A stretch of 64,000 nucleotides of DNA from Physcomitrium patens (GCF_000002425.4 NC_037264.1:14510808-14574807); one strand, 5' to 3'; positions 12,301-24,049 are shown, counted from the stretch's first letter. Notes: a model not told the origin generated them from the letters alone. Translations and numbers: made by a program.

Positions 12301-12800
12301 GGTAATTCATTTATTCGAGCTACATTTAACGATGAAGGGGCAGTTAAAAGAGGCTCAAGAACAACAAAAGGCCAATGCAGATGTCTATCGAAAGGAACAA
12401 CCATCATTCGTCTTGAGTGATAAGGTATAGCTACTTCGTCGTAATATCAAGACCACTCGTCCTTGTAACAAGTTAGACTATCGAAGGCTGGGACCATTTT
12501 CTATTTCTGCACAAATCAATCCAGTTGCATATCGTTTACATCTACTGGAGTCAATAAAAATCCATCCAGTATTCCACGTGTCTCTTCTTGAACCATACAA
12601 GACAGTGGGCATACCAAGAAGATGACAAGCTCCACCTCCTCCTATAGAAGTGGACAATAATGAAGAGTTTGAAGTAGAAGAAGTCTTAGATTCAAGGCGA
12701 CGCTGAAATAAATTAGAATATCTTGTCCATTGGCGCGGATATGGTATTAGTGAACGCACATGGAAGTCAATAAAGAATCTTGCAAATGCAGCAAAGGTGG
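9400..12800 (+). pseudogene. Decayed pol of gypsy B (PR-RT-RH-IN-chromodomain)
   Basis: The protease motif DSGA is interrupted by TGA at 9481-9483. A long frame at 9586-10707 carries the protease C-terminus and RT, with catalytic YLDD in CYLDDILIYSK and the usual MPFGLTNAPA changed to MPFRLTNSPA. RNase H fragments lie at 10813-11079 and 11139-11429. The zinc-binding part of integrase is around 11450-11730 with stops. The integrase core at 11795-12430 has DFITDLP, SDRRTQFVS and GQTERVNQ, around the D,D,E triad. A chromodomain at about 12715-12816 shows LVHWRGYG and TW, then KVVEAFH. Multiple stops exclude a functional polyprotein. Confidence 0.9.
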
Positions 12801-12935
12801 TGGAGGCTTTTCATTGACAACATCCATCAAAATCAAGATGAAAACCTTCTTTATAAAAGAAACATCATCTAGGCAAGATAACATTCTACTTTCAATTCTT
12901 ATTCGTAGCTCCATTGTAGTAGTGGCGCTCACGAG

Positions 12936-13358
12936 ATGGAGAACCAACAACCAGCAGATTCAACTCAAGAGCCTTCATTTGCTGACCTATCGGACGAGAC
13001 ATTACGATTGTCACAACCTTCAAGACGACGTAATCGAGATGAAGATCTTCAAGAACGACATGTTCTTCCTCGAATAGATGGTGAGATACAACGCGTTTGG
13101 TATCACGATTTGGGAAAGGACTCCCGATGTTTGGTGATTTTGGTAGAGGTAGGAACAATTCCTGATAGTGTTCCAAATATTCTATTCGAAGGAAGTTACG
13201 AATGCCTCAACAATAATCAAATAATTGGGTGGTCTTCCTGCCCTGGTATGAGACACTACCGATGGTTGAGAGGCCCCATCAATCATCTTCGAAGAGAACA
13301 GAGATCAGAGTATGTGGCGAATACAATTCGTCGCATCATAGATTTCTTCAACATATGA
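12936..13358 (+). CDS. Extra 3' ORF of gypsy B, unknown function
   Basis: A 140-codon frame begins MENQQPADSTQEPSFADLSD and ends IIDFFNI. It lies in sense orientation between the chromodomain and the polypurine tract, where standard gypsy elements have no gene. The N-terminal third is rich in Gln, Ser, Asp and Arg. The rest looks folded, with several Trp, Cys and Tyr residues (VWYHDLGK, IIGWSSC). No signal peptide, membrane segment or known motif is visible. It is intact although pol upstream is broken, and a decayed homologue lies at the same place in element A. Stops separate it from the chromodomain frame, so it would need its own initiation or a spliced RNA. It may be a captured gene or an accessory protein. 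Confidence 0.5.
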   Translation: MENQQPADSTQEPSFADLSDETLRLSQPSRRRNRDEDLQERHVLPRIDGEIQRVWYHDLGKDSRCLVILVEVGTIPDSVPNILFEGSYECLNNNQIIGWSSCPGMRHYRWLRGPINHLRREQRSEYVANTIRRIIDFFNI

Positions 13359-13386
13359 TGACCGCTCCTCGTGGAACTCGTCCCTA

Positions 13387-13398
13387 GAAGGGGGGTAA
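13387..13398 (+). other. Polypurine tract, gypsy B
   Basis: AGAAGGGGGGTA lies immediately before the 3' LTR (TGTCACGG), the expected place for the plus-strand DNA primer. Confidence 0.7.
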
Positions 13399-13959
13399 TG
13401 TCACGGCCATAATCATATAAGCTAATAATTACATATAGAAATAGATAGAAGTAAATAAAAGTAGATAAAAGTAAGTTAATTCTATAATATTTAATATGGA
13501 AGCTTCTTAGAAACTTCCTAGATGTTGCTTTGACTTCATAGGTGTCTTTAATTGACTTTTTGGATTAGAAACGTGGTCAACAAGTTGGCCATGTGCCACA
13601 CAAGTTCTTAGCTTGAAGATCAAGCTAACTATGTGGCCCACACGTAGAAAAACTTGCCTTGTAAGTCAAGGCATGTGCCGTACAAAGTCAACACATATTG
13701 GAGGTCCTATAGAACGTCGCCACGTAGCCCCTAGTTAGAGAGTATATATAGAGACAAGAGTGAAGGCTTCTTCACTCTTGTCAACTCCTTTCTTGCTTCT
13801 AGTCTAGTTTCAAGGATCTCTAGTTTTCTTGTCTTTTGGCAATAGCCATTCCAGTTTCTCTTTCAATATATATACTTGTTTATGTATATTTTGTTACCTC
13901 TCTTTGAGTGAAGGCTCACTTGTCTGAATTGTTTTTTCATCGAGTTCTTGTCCTTGACA
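13399..13959 (+). repeat. 3' LTR of gypsy element B
   Basis: A 561-bp LTR from TGTCACGG to CCTTGACA, with perfect 5-bp terminal inverted ends (TGTCA/TGACA). It is noticeably diverged from its own 5' LTR. Its first 60 bases match the 5' LTR of element A. It is followed by GTATG at 13960-13964. Confidence 0.9.
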
Positions 13960-14049
13960 GTATGATACTTTTGATGTCTTTGTGATTGCTAATTACTCTT
14001 CCATATGTACTTTTTTTTTTTATTTTAAAAGTAACCAATTATATGATTC

Positions 14050-14373
14050 TTTCTTTTATTATTATTGAAGAAATACAACAAGCAAGACACAAATAAGTAA
14101 AAAACAACAAAGTTAGATACAAGAGAAGTGAAGAATGAGATACCTCTCACTTCTAACACCTTTTACTAATAGGTAGACTTTACATCCATTTTGGCTAGTA
14201 TTCAACTTACTTTCATTCATTAAACCATATATTCTTCTTAACCTAGCCGCCACCTATAATCCTAGTTGCCACCTTGATAACTTTCCTTTATCTTTTTGTT
14301 GCCCTTTGACCATTAGTAACTTATCTAAGATAATATCTTTTACCTTCTAATTTATCTTTCATTTATTTTAATA
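14050..14373 (-). repeat. 3' LTR of the copia element (approximate)
   Basis: The inner boundary at 14373 is set by the polypurine tract. The outer boundary is uncertain, around 14050. The inner 105 bp match 18173-18280. Confidence 0.6.
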
Positions 14374-14384
14374 CTCCCACTTTG

Positions 14385-15925
14385 CTATTGACCAAAGGCT
14401 AGTAAACCTAATTCCTTTATCAATTTGTAATGTCTATCCTTCACATTTGCTTTTGTGAGCAAATCAACAAGCATGTCTTTTATTGTACAATATTTCATGT
14501 CAATCACTTTCATCTCAATCTTCTCCCGTATGAAGTGATGATGAATATCAATGTGTTTTGTCTTTGAATGATGCTTTGGATTCTTGGCAAAAACTAGGCA
14601 TCTTTGATTGTCACACTTCATTGGAGTTGCTTCCAATTACACAAGACCAATGTCTTCAAAAACTTGTGTTAGCCATATTGCTTCCATTGCACCATGACTT
14701 ATTGCCATGTATTTCGCCTCCATTGTAGACCTTGCAATTATTGATTGTCTCTTACAATTCCAAGAAATTACTCCCACTCCAACAAAGAATATATATCCTG
14801 TTGTTGATCTTCTATTATTTGCATCTCTAATCCAATGCGCATCACAATATCCATGCAATGTAATACTATCACTTCCAAGGCATAATTTGAAATTCAAAGT
14901 ACCTTTTAAGTACCTCAAGATCCTCTTAACGGTTGTCCAATGAATTGGTCCAATCTTTGACATGTGTTGACTCACAACACTCACCGCATATAGAAGATCC
15001 ACCCTTATACCAACCATTACATACATAAGTGAGCCTACTGCTGCCTTGTATAGAACATCTTTCTTTTCTTTTTCAATTTCAGTAAATTCTTCATCCGTGA
15101 GCTTCATCAACTTAAAATTTACCTCCAAAGGTGTTCCAATGGACTTGCACTCCTCTATATTGAACCGTTTCAATATTTCTTCAATATACTTCTTTTGTCT
15201 CAATATAATGATTTTTTTTAGCTCGATCTCTCACAAACTCCACTCCTAAGCAATAGTGGAGCTCTTTCAAATCACTCATTTCAAATTCTTTTGCTAGCTT
15301 TGCCTTCAATTAATCCATCTTTTTCAAAGTATTGGTCAAGATGATGAAATCATCAATATAAAGAATAACAATCAACAGGAAGGTTTTTAATTGCATCACA
15401 TACATGGAATGATCAACCTCACTCCTTACAAATCCCTCATTCATAAAAAACGTGTTGATACATTGGTACCATGCCCTCGATGATTGCTTGAGCCCATACA
15501 AGGATTTCTTCAATTTACACAAGGTATTGTTTGCCTTCTTCAACAAATCCTTGAACTTAATCCATGTAGATGTCTTCTTTCAATTTTCCATTCAAGAAAG
15601 CCATCTTCACATCCATTTGATGCATTTCCAAGTCCATTACTGCCCCAATTGCCACAATGTTTTTAATGGTGGTGAATTTGGCCACGGGAGCAAATGTCTC
15701 ATTGAAATCAACACCATCAACTTGTTAGTAGCTTTTGGCTTCCAATCTTATCTTATACCTCACAACATTGCCCATTACATCTCTCTTTGTTCTAAACACC
15801 CACTTACAACCAATTGAAACTCGATTTGGTGAAAGTTGAGTCAATTTCCATATTCCATTATCCATGAGTGATTTGTATTCTTCTTCCATAGCATCTGTGG
15901 ACTTCATTGCATCACATAAACTCAA
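14385..15925 (-). pseudogene. copia reverse transcriptase-RNase H remnants
   Basis: Three minus-strand frames follow one another. 15725-15925 is the RT N-terminus (GCKWVFRTKRD). 15310-15546 holds KKSLYGLKQSSRAWYQ and the catalytic ILYIDD motif. 14637-15203 is the RT end plus RNase H (GYCDAHWIRDANNRRSTTGY), continuing at 14385-14636 in the RNase H C-terminus (KHIDIHHHFIREK). Frameshifts separate the parts. Codon use is AT-rich like the rest of the element. Confidence 0.9.
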
Positions 15926-16003
15926 CGGATCAGCAAGAAGTGCAACATTGGCATGTTCTTTACTTACTTGAGGAAAAATATGGTCCTTCTACCATTCACC
16001 ACG

Positions 16004-17108
16004 TTATTTTCTATCTCTCAGAGGATATCTCCTTTCATTTGAAGAAGATTCAACTTGTTGCACTCCATCATCACCTCCAACCTTCTTTTCTTTTGAAGAT
16101 AGTCTTTTCTCACTCAAAGGTTCATAATCCTCATCACCATCATCACCAACATCTTCATTGCTAGTCTTAGCAATTATAGAGGCCTTCTTGTCTACCTTCT
16201 TTGCCTCTTCATCTTCATTTCTACCTTTATAACCATCATTATCTTTGTCTTCTTTCTTCTTTGCTGAATTTGAAGATGTGTCCACAAACACACCATTACT
16301 CCTACTTGGATACATCTCTAAGTGCTCACAAGGACTCTTGTGCTCCAAAAATTCAACATCATGAATTTTGATGATCTTTTTAGTCTCCAAACACATGAGC
16401 CTATAAGCCTTTGTACCTTCAAAATATCCCACAAAAATACATTTTGTATCTTTTGCATCAAATTTTGATGTCATAGAATTTGGTATCTTTGCATATATTA
16501 TGCATCCAAAGGTCCTCATATGAAAAATACAAGGTTTTCTCCCACTCCAAGCTTCTTCCAGCATTATTGATGTAAATACACTTGTAGGACACCTATTTCT
16601 TATGTATACTGCATTCACCACTGCTTCCGCCCAAAACTCATGTCCAAGTTGTTTTTGCATGAAGCATACTCCTTGTCATCTCCACAATGGTCCAATTTGT
16701 TCTTTTAGCAACTCCATTTTGTTGTGGAGTTCAAGGAGTGGAGGTTTGTCTTGCAATACTATGCATCTTCAAAAAATCATTGAATTGCTTTAATATATAC
16801 TCACCTCTATTCTCTATATGGAATACCTTGATTTTGCATTCACATTGCTTCTCCACAAGTGCCTTAAACTCCTTAAACCTTGTGAAACACTCATTCTTTG
16901 CTTTGAGGATGAAAATCCATACCTTCTTTGAAAAATCATCAATGAATGTGACAAAATACCTTGCACCTCCTATTGATGGCATCCTCATAGGTCCACAAAC
17001 ATCAGAATGGATGATCTCCAATAACTTGGTTGCACGTGTTGCAACTCTACTTGGAAATGAGGCCTTTTGTTGTTTACCTTGAATGCAACCTTCATAAGCA
17101 AGTGTCAT
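16004..17108 (-). pseudogene. copia integrase core and linker remnants
   Basis: 16731-17108 encodes the GKQ motif, HSDVCGPM (first catalytic Asp) and FIDDFSKKVW. The second site, usually DNGGEY, is changed to ENRGEY. A frame change then leads to 16004-16660, with GHEFWAEAVVNAVYIRNRCP (third region and C-terminal integrase) and an acidic linker before RT. The HHCC zinc-binding N-terminus is absent, consistent with the deletion upstream. Confidence 0.88.
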
Positions 17109-17949
17109 AGCATTGTATCTTATATGCCTTCTTTAAATGGATCCATTTAAAGAGGGCAGCCGTGGAAGTTCCTTCACTTGCCATGAATGCATAATCATCA
17201 CCTCCATATTCATCACGAGCATTGTTTGCACTTTCTCTATGTTCTTTCTTAGGCTTATAGCAATTTCGAGTAAAGTGACGTGATTTTTCACAAATGAAAC
17301 AAGTTCTTACATTACCACGTTGGTTAGAATAACTTTCCTTGACTTTTCTTGAAAAGAGAGCCGAACCTTCACTTCGGGGCTCTTTTTCTTTCTTCTTGGT
17401 TACTTTATGGACAAGTCTTGCTATCACATAATCCATTGTGAGTTCTTTTAGCTTGATAGACTCTAATGCTACAATGAGGTAGTTGTAGGACTTGAGAAAG
17501 CTCATAAGCAAGGTCATGACAATATCACTCTCTTCTAAAGACTTGTTAACAATTGCAAGTTGATTAGCAAGGACCTTTATCTTATTGACATGAGCTATGA
17601 GGTCTTCACCTTCTTCCATCTTGTAAGTGAAGAATTTCTTCCTTGTGAAGATGGTATTGAATAAGTTCTTGTTCTCATATATGTTGCAAAGACTCTTCCA
17701 TGCTTCTACTAGTCCTTTGCAAGAAATAATGTGAGAAACGTTGACTTCATCCAAATTGGTGGCAATCATGCCAAAAGCCTTCTTTTCACGTCTTGTAAAG
17801 TTCTTCCTCTCTTTAACATTAACATGCATGCTTGGAGGCTCTTCACTTTCATCTACAATGTCCCAAAGGTCCAAAGACGCCGACAAAAGCTCCATTTTGA
17901 CCTTCCAATGGTAGAAATTGTCACCTCTAAATTTCTCAATCACTTTCAA
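17092..17949 (-). pseudogene. copia gag with zinc knuckle, truncated
   Basis: A 285-codon frame begins MKVIEKFRGDNFYHWKVKME, typical of copia gag (UBN2-like). It carries a complete CX2CX4HX4C knuckle, CFICEKSRHFTRNC, near residue 215. Shortly after the knuckle it passes directly into sequence just upstream of integrase. The DSGA protease is missing, so this is gag left open by an internal deletion, not a whole gag-pol. Confidence 0.85.
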
Positions 17950-18109
17950 ACCTTCACCCTCACTTCAAACCATTTCTTAGAAGAGGTCTATTAAAAAATA
18001 TTAAGAAAAAGAGTCTCTATGTGCTTAAAATCACCAAAATAATTTTACACTAGCAAAATCTCATAATGCCTTCTTGTGAACAAATGAATGTTTCTTCACT
18101 CCCAACACT

Positions 18110-18280
18110 CCCAAATCAACTTTTGAAGCTTTTAACAAGTATGTAAACTTAGCTACCACTTTAAACCCTAATCGCCACCTTAATAAACTTTCTTTCATCT
18201 TTTTGCTAGTCTTTGACCATTAACAATTTATCTTAAATAACATCTTTTACCTTCTAACTTATCCTCCATTTACTTTAATA
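18110..18280 (-). repeat. 5' LTR remnant of the copia element
   Basis: About 170 bp similar to the inner part of the left LTR, strongest at 18173-18280. It is followed by ATTAT. No clear primer-binding site is found between here and gag. Confidence 0.6.
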
Positions 18281-19193
18281 ATTATGCCATACAAAGATTT
18301 GAACAATTAAAACTCTACAAGAGAGTCAGATTCTGTGCAACACTAAATAATCAACAATATTTGATTTCAAGCTCTTGTTCGATGTTAGATTGCCATGATT
18401 AGATAGAACAAAAAGACTATATCATCATCTTTACGTTTTGAAGTAGCTTACATTGCCACTATTAGATAGAGCAAAAAGACTATATCATGATCATCTTCAC
18501 TTTTTGAAGTAGCTTACACGAAGAGAATAAACTGATAATAACTAGCACCCATAGATTACATGGACAGGGGGGGAGAAACTGTGGCCGGCTTAGAGGTCTA
18601 ACAAAGCATAATGGCTCTCGACTGCATTGCAAGCTCTAACAATTAAGAGACTCATCATGAGTTGATAGTCCTATAGTAATGATCGCATTTTATGTTCTTG
18701 ACTACAAAATTACATCAATGTCATTGCTCCTCTCTTTGAACATGGATAATCTAAAGTTGATTCATAAAGAGCCGTGAAAGAAAACCTTCACAACCTACTC
18801 ACAGTCAGGCAGACTCTCTCCCTTTACGGCCATTCCCACCCCAGCCATCTACATATATACGCCAACCAAACTCTACCGAGAAGACCATTCAGTTCTCCTA
18901 AGACCATTTAATGCACAAGACTTGTGAATACTGTAATAATTTGCTGCAGACACGACCTTCTCCCCATGAAGCGGCAGCCTAAAAGCACCAAGAGTCTACT
19001 AATGTGCGAGCATGTGTATATGTGAACTTATCTGCCTGAGAACCGCAGCAGAGTGAAACAGCCTAATGCAAGGATTCAAAAGAAGCTCTGGTCAGGAGCC
19101 CAATCGCCCATTACCTGCAATTGAAAGAAGAGTACCTATGCACAAAAACTCAATCTGCCGCTGGGCTAAGGGTCAGATGAACGTGGAGCTCAA
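18281..19193. other. Intergenic DNA and 3' flank of CDPK-1
   Basis: It contains an imperfect direct duplication of about 64 bp: unit 1 near 18389-18452, unit 2 near 18453-18521, both with AAAAAGACTATATCATCAT-like and TTTTGAAGTAGCTTACA segments. Nearer the kinase the base composition rises, as expected for its 3' untranslated region. No other gene was seen. Confidence 0.55.
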
Positions 19194-20930
19194 CTACCTG
19201 TGTCTGTGCTTACCGCCGTCTTCTGTAATAGGATTGCCTTTCCGCATCATAGCAACAAACTCGTCGTAGTCTATTCTCCCGTCGCGGTCTGTGTCCACCT
19301 CATTGATAATCTCTTGAATTGTTTGCGGATCTCCCATTCCATTCTTCTCCATTGCTTCCTGCAGCTCGTCAATGGTAATATATCCGCTGCCGTCCGTATC
19401 AAAATGACTGAATGCTGCAAAGAGATGATCCTCCATTTCCAACTTGTTCATGTGCATTGTGGCAGATATGAACTCGTTGAAGTCTATCTTCCCATTCCCA
19501 TCTACGTCGGCTGCTTCCATCAGCTCGCGTATGTCGGACTCTCTGAGTTTCGAGCCTTGTCTGAGTAAACCGTCTTTGAGTTCCTCAAATGTCACCATAC
19601 CGCTGTTGTCGGTATCCATTGACTTGAAGAGCTCCCGCAACCCTACGATCTCTTCTTCTGACAGATTCTTTGCAATAACCTTCAGCGCAAGCTTCTTCAT
19701 CTTGTTGGCGGTGGAGAAGTTCTTCAGTCTGGTCAGCACCGCATTGTCAAGTGGCGTGTCAGAGGCGTCACCTCCTTCCTCCATCCATGGATGGTTCAAC
19801 ACCTGGTATGCTGTCAGCCGCTCCTTCACATTCATATTCAACATCTTCCTCACAAGGTCCTTGGCCCCGCTAGAGATTTTCGGCCACGGATCGCTTACAA
19901 AATCAATGTGGCCTCTTAGCACAGCGTCAAAAATTCCTTGCTCTGTTTCAGCCCAGAATGGTGGAACTCCGCACAAAAGAATGTACACAATCACGCCGGC
20001 GCTCCACACATCAGCTTCAGGCCCGTAATTCCGCCTCAAGACCTCTGGAGCGACATAGTACGCACTTCCGACAATATCATGGAAGACCTCACCGGGCTTG
20101 AAGAAAGTCGAAAGACCAAAGTCCGTTGCTTTCAGCTGCGCATCCTCAGCTTCGCTGGACAACAGAAAATTCTCAGGCTTCAGATCCCTGTGAAACACGC
20201 CTAGAGTGTGGCATCTGTGTACCACATTCACAATGACCCTGCACAAATCAGCGGCGGCTCGCTCGCTGTAATGCCCCTTGGCTATAATGCGATCGAAAAG
20301 CTCTCCACCCGCACAGAGCTCCATGACAAGATGCACGGAATGCCTGTCCTCATACACTCCCTTCAAATCCACGATGTTGGGAGTTCCCGACAAATGGTGC
20401 ATTATCTGGACTTCCCGCTTAACATCCTCGACATCTTCTTTGGTAGTCAGCTTCCGCTTGGCTATACTCTTGCAGGCGAGAATTTCACCCGTTGTTTTGT
20501 GAGTGCACAAGTAGGTCACTCCAAACTGGCCTCGGCCGAGCTCCCGACCAAGCGAATACGTCTGGCGAATGTCCACCAGCGGCTTCCCCAAAACGCCGTT
20601 CGCCGAATAGGACGTCGGCCGGGGCCTAGGCATAGGGGCCGACATCGGACCAGGAGGACGCTCGGAGGGTGTGGCACCAGAGCTAGGTCTTGCTGCATGG
20701 CCACCCTCCGCGTGTGTGCTCCCCGTGGTCGCTGGACGAGTGCTGCCATCCTGTTTGTGCTGGGTACCTCCGCCATAACTGCTGGCAACCGCGCTTGAGC
20801 GCTGAGTGCTGCCTTCGTACATTGGTCTTTCGCTCTCATTCTTCTGCCGAGGATCTGTAGGCCTGCCCAGATTCATTCCCTTCGTCCCATGTCCACGATT
20901 CTTTCTTGGGCGTCCGCTGATATTCCCCAT
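19194..20930 (-). CDS. Calcium-dependent protein kinase (CDPK-1)
   Basis: A complete 578-residue plant CDPK in one uninterrupted frame. Residues 1-120 are a variable Gly/Ser/Pro-rich region starting MGNISGRP, so Gly2 is a likely myristoylation site; no Cys follows for palmitoylation. The Ser/Thr kinase domain spans about 125-383: GRGQFGV loop, ATP-binding Lys154, HRDLKPEN with catalytic Asp249, DFG 270-272, APE 294-296. The autoinhibitory junction follows (about 390-425, [19 protein letters not shown]). Four full EF-hands lie at 439-450, 475-486, 511-522 and 546-557. All key residues are present, so a calcium-activated kinase is expected. CDPK genes usually have several introns; this coding region has none. 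A paralogue lies about 14 kb away on the same strand. Confidence 0.96.
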   Translation of the reverse strand: MGNISGRPRKNRGHGTKGMNLGRPTDPRQKNESERPMYEGSTQRSSAVASSYGGGTQHKQDGSTRPATTGSTHAEGGHAARPSSGATPSERPPGPMSAPMPRPRPTSYSANGVLGKPLVDIRQTYSLGRELGRGQFGVTYLCTHKTTGEILACKSIAKRKLTTKEDVEDVKREVQIMHHLSGTPNIVDLKGVYEDRHSVHLVMELCAGGELFDRIIAKGHYSERAAADLCRVIVNVVHRCHTLGVFHRDLKPENFLLSSEAEDAQLKATDFGLSTFFKPGEVFHDIVGSAYYVAPEVLRRNYGPEADVWSAGVIVYILLCGVPPFWAETEQGIFDAVLRGHIDFVSDPWPKISSGAKDLVRKMLNMNVKERLTAYQVLNHPWMEEGGDASDTPLDNAVLTRLKNFSTANKMKKLALKVIAKNLSEEEIVGLRELFKSMDTDNSGMVTFEELKDGLLRQGSKLRESDIRELMEAADVDGNGKIDFNEFISATMHMNKLEMEDHLFAAFSHFDTDGSGYITIDELQEAMEKNGMGDPQTIQEIINEVDTDRDGRIDYDEFVAMMRKGNPITEDGGKHRHR

Positions 20931-22440
20931 CTCTTCAATTTTCGAAGCCCCACTGGCGGATATTTCCTCTCCAGCAACAAAACCAACTCCAGTGCCCTGA
21001 AGTTTTCAACGCACATGTCAGAGCCATACAAAACACTAACCAAAAGAGTTTAATTGGCAACCCTCACCGCTGAAGCAATTATATAACAAACTCAACTAAC
21101 AATTAGGCCACTAACCGAAATATTTTACAGACCACATTAAGACAAGAAGCAGGCAAAAAGACGTTCAACGACTATAAATTCAACTCGTGTATCACCGCAG
21201 CATCGCTGTCTACGCTGTGCCATAGCGACAACGCCAGTGCACACAGCAGGGTTAAGAAGAGGACGAAGGAGGAGTAACTAGAGCAAAGAGCTGGACTCAC
21301 GTAGTTGGCAAGCGCTTCAGCCTGGAGGTGAACCCTTTGACCCAATTGCGCAAGCTAGAGTCATCAAAGAACAGTACCACCTAATCAGCATAAACGTATT
21401 CGGCACTTTCCAAAAACTACTACTAACCCTCACCGAGAGAAACTGAAGCAATTGACCCAGCACTGGACTGCGCCACACTCACGAACTCCAAAGGGTTTGC
21501 GAAGCACAAATGCTATTTGAGGCCGCTAGAACAACCAATCCCACAGCTACGAATACGTCAAGGTCAACTTCCATAGCCAGCTGGTTCAAACAGCACAGCA
21601 ACGACAACGACGACCACGACCACGACGATGCTAAAAATTAAAAACTCCCACGAAGGAGCCTCACTGCACGGCCAATCCTTCGAAGAACAAGCAACACCTT
21701 CCAGCGAGAGTATCAAAAACAATAAACAATAAAAATCCTTGCCGGCACGGAGGTGGCAAGTAGAGAGTAAAAGCTCAGCTCCCCGTAATGCACATCCCCA
21801 GCTACCAATCCTTTATTGCCATCTAATTGTATTTCAGAAATCTCACGGAAACCCCTCTTTACTAACAGAAACGAGTCAAAATAAAAAACCAAAACCAAAA
21901 CAAACAGCCATTCCAAAGTGTCAAATTTAGACTTTTAGGACATTGTAGACTATTTTTCTTAAACCAAGTTAAGATACTTCGAGAAATCCGGTTCACGGCG
22001 CTGCCTACCACGCCTTGTGCATCAGTGAACCAGCTACCCAAGTGAGCGGGCTTCTTCAGCAATTCCTACCCTGGAATCACCAAAAGGGTAAACAGCGGAA
22101 GCATCCAAGCAGCAACGTAGTTCTTGCATCTTTGCATCTTCACGCGGCGTTCATCCTGCTGCGTCGTCATCATCCTCCAGCTCCACACCTAACACTCACT
22201 CCCCTCGCATGTTGCAAGCGCAAGCAGCTCCCCCACTCTTTGTTGCTGAGCACTCTGCAACGCTGCTGCTTCTGCTGCGAGTATTGTGGAGTGTTTCGGA
22301 TATTTTTGGGTCCCGTGCTCCATCACCCAAATCGTTATCTTGCGCACGGCACAATGTCTGCGGCTCTCAAATTCTACTTCTCCGAAACTGTGGGATCGGT
22401 TACCACTTCCCCGTAATTAGGACCCCTTCTGAATGAACCT
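20931..22440. other. 5' leader and promoter region of CDPK-1
   Basis: The minus strand upstream of the kinase start has a good acceptor (CTTCAG/GG, cut at 20997) and possible donors, for example TAC/GTGAGT at 21300. A leader intron of about 300 bp is therefore plausible. Further up (22000-22430) the sequence is GC-richer and carries a short plus-strand frame beginning MSAALKFYFSETVGSV, which stops after 20 codons. I do not recognise it, and it may be chance or the head of a lost gene. Confidence 0.4.
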
Positions 22441-24049
22441 TTGCATGAATGTATGTTGATGTTTTATTCATTTATCTCCTCCATTCGGGCAGGTCTAGAT
22501 GTTTTTTGGTGTGCCCGTTTGTCTTGACGGTTCCTTAGAACATCTCATAGAGTAGGACTTTTACCACAGAATTTCATCCATCTGCCCTGTACCAGTCTTG
22601 GTTCTGTGTAACCCACACTGTCCATGGACAACATGCTGGGCACCAGAGTGGACAGAACCTAGATTAATATAAATAATGTGAGACTAGAATTCAATGTAAA
22701 TTACTCCGAAGTTTTGTGTCTATGGTAACAAATTTTGTTAGGCTAGTTTTGGAATTGATTCCAACCACTTACACAATAGACTATTTATGTTATATTTATG
22801 TTTTGACCATCCTCTCAGTGTTTAATTTTTTCTCTTAGGCCTTTCACTAAAGATCTCCCTCCAACTCTTGCTAAGGCTCCCTTGGTTTTTGATCTCCTTG
22901 GGTCTAATTTCTAATTTTTGTAGACAAGTGAGTGTGAGCAAAAGTAGACATGTAAAATCTTTGTTAAAATTGCCCAAATCTTTTTAAGGTGTCCTATTGT
23001 AACATGGTCATTAGGTCAAAGATTAAAAGAAAGATGATATTATAGAAGTGCTTAAATATTGTAGAAAATTATCTTAAAAACATAGATAATAGACAAGGAA
23101 GAAGTAAAATTTAATAAGTGTTAATGCTGTCTTTTTGTAAAAATGACTTCTACTTACTTTGAAGGGCCATAAATAAGGCAAATCAAAGTAGATAAGAAAA
23201 ATAGTTAATATAGATATCTTTAGGAAGAAGTTTAAAATTTATTTTAGCAAAAATTATCTTAAGAAATCAAGAATTAATATCTAAAAAGGATCAATTATGA
23301 ACCAAGGTTGAAATCAAATCCTGAGGCTCAAAACCATGCATTTATGGCAATTTTGGGGTTTTTTGGTTAATCAAAGAACAAAGTTTGATAGCAAACAAAA
23401 GAAAGGTTCTTTGGATATTTATTTTTAGTGAATTGAGTTTGTAATGATTTTGTAAAGGCTTTGCAAGGTTAGGGTTTTTTTGGAGTTACTTGAGATTTTG
23501 AGAAATATATAAATTTTATACTTTAGAAAATTGTGTGAGATTTATAAATGATCTACAAGTGAATTTTTTTGATTGTGTGACTAGTGTTGTGTTAAATCTT
23601 TGTTGTAAGTTTAACCTTGGTTGAATTTTTCAATGAAAGGTTATTAAAATTTAAATGTACTAGGGTCTGTAGAATTGGAGTTTAGAGGTCTAATGATGGT
23701 ATTTAAGATCTATAGCAATTTTCTCATTGGATTGAGTTAAAATTTTGCTCAATAGTAGTTGACTTGATTTTAAACATCTTTGCAAAGTTTAAAAGTCATT
23801 AGACTGTACAATTAAAAAATATTGATATATGGATATTGACATCAAAGTTGGAAAAAGAAGTTGGCCAATATCCAAGTAGATTTTAGGATTATATTTTAAT
23901 TGATAAATTTAATCTTCTTTAAAAAAAAATCTTGTTTTAAACTTAGTAATGGAGAGATGTGTAAATTTTGAATCAAAATCAATATTTAAATTATTAACTA
24001 TTGAAGTTTCAATCTAATATAGAATTGATTAAGGATTTATTTAAACTTA

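Larger units (their letters stand above)
7575..13959 (+). mobile_element. Ty3/gypsy chromodomain retrotransposon B
   Basis: A 6385-bp plus-strand LTR retrotransposon of the same family and almost the same length as element A. The 5' LTR is 7575-8129, then gag, protease, RT, RNase H, integrase, chromodomain, an extra intact 140-codon frame, a polypurine tract and the 3' LTR at 13399-13959. pol retains long open stretches (373 codons at 9586-10707; 211 codons at 11795-12430) but has stops and frameshifts, so it is non-autonomous. It is better preserved than A. The flanks are TGATG (left) and GTATG (right), which do not match each other. Confidence 0.94.
14050..18280 (-). mobile_element. Decayed Ty1/copia retrotransposon
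   Basis: A minus-strand element with copia order: gag (17949 to about 17110), integrase, RT, RNase H (to 14385). LTR-like flanks lie at about 14050-14373 and 18110-18280. They share a block of about 105 bp: 14266-14373 with 18173-18280, both containing CTTTGACCATTA and ending TTTAATA. The polypurine tract AAAGTGGGAG (minus strand, about 14374-14383) abuts the left LTR. The protease and integrase zinc finger are missing, so gag runs almost directly into integrase. Several frame breaks make it inactive. Confidence 0.85.

Noticed and set aside
20208-20798. 196-codon plus-strand frame opposite CDPK-1
   Set aside because: It is the complementary shadow of the conserved kinase domain and has no recognisable protein features.
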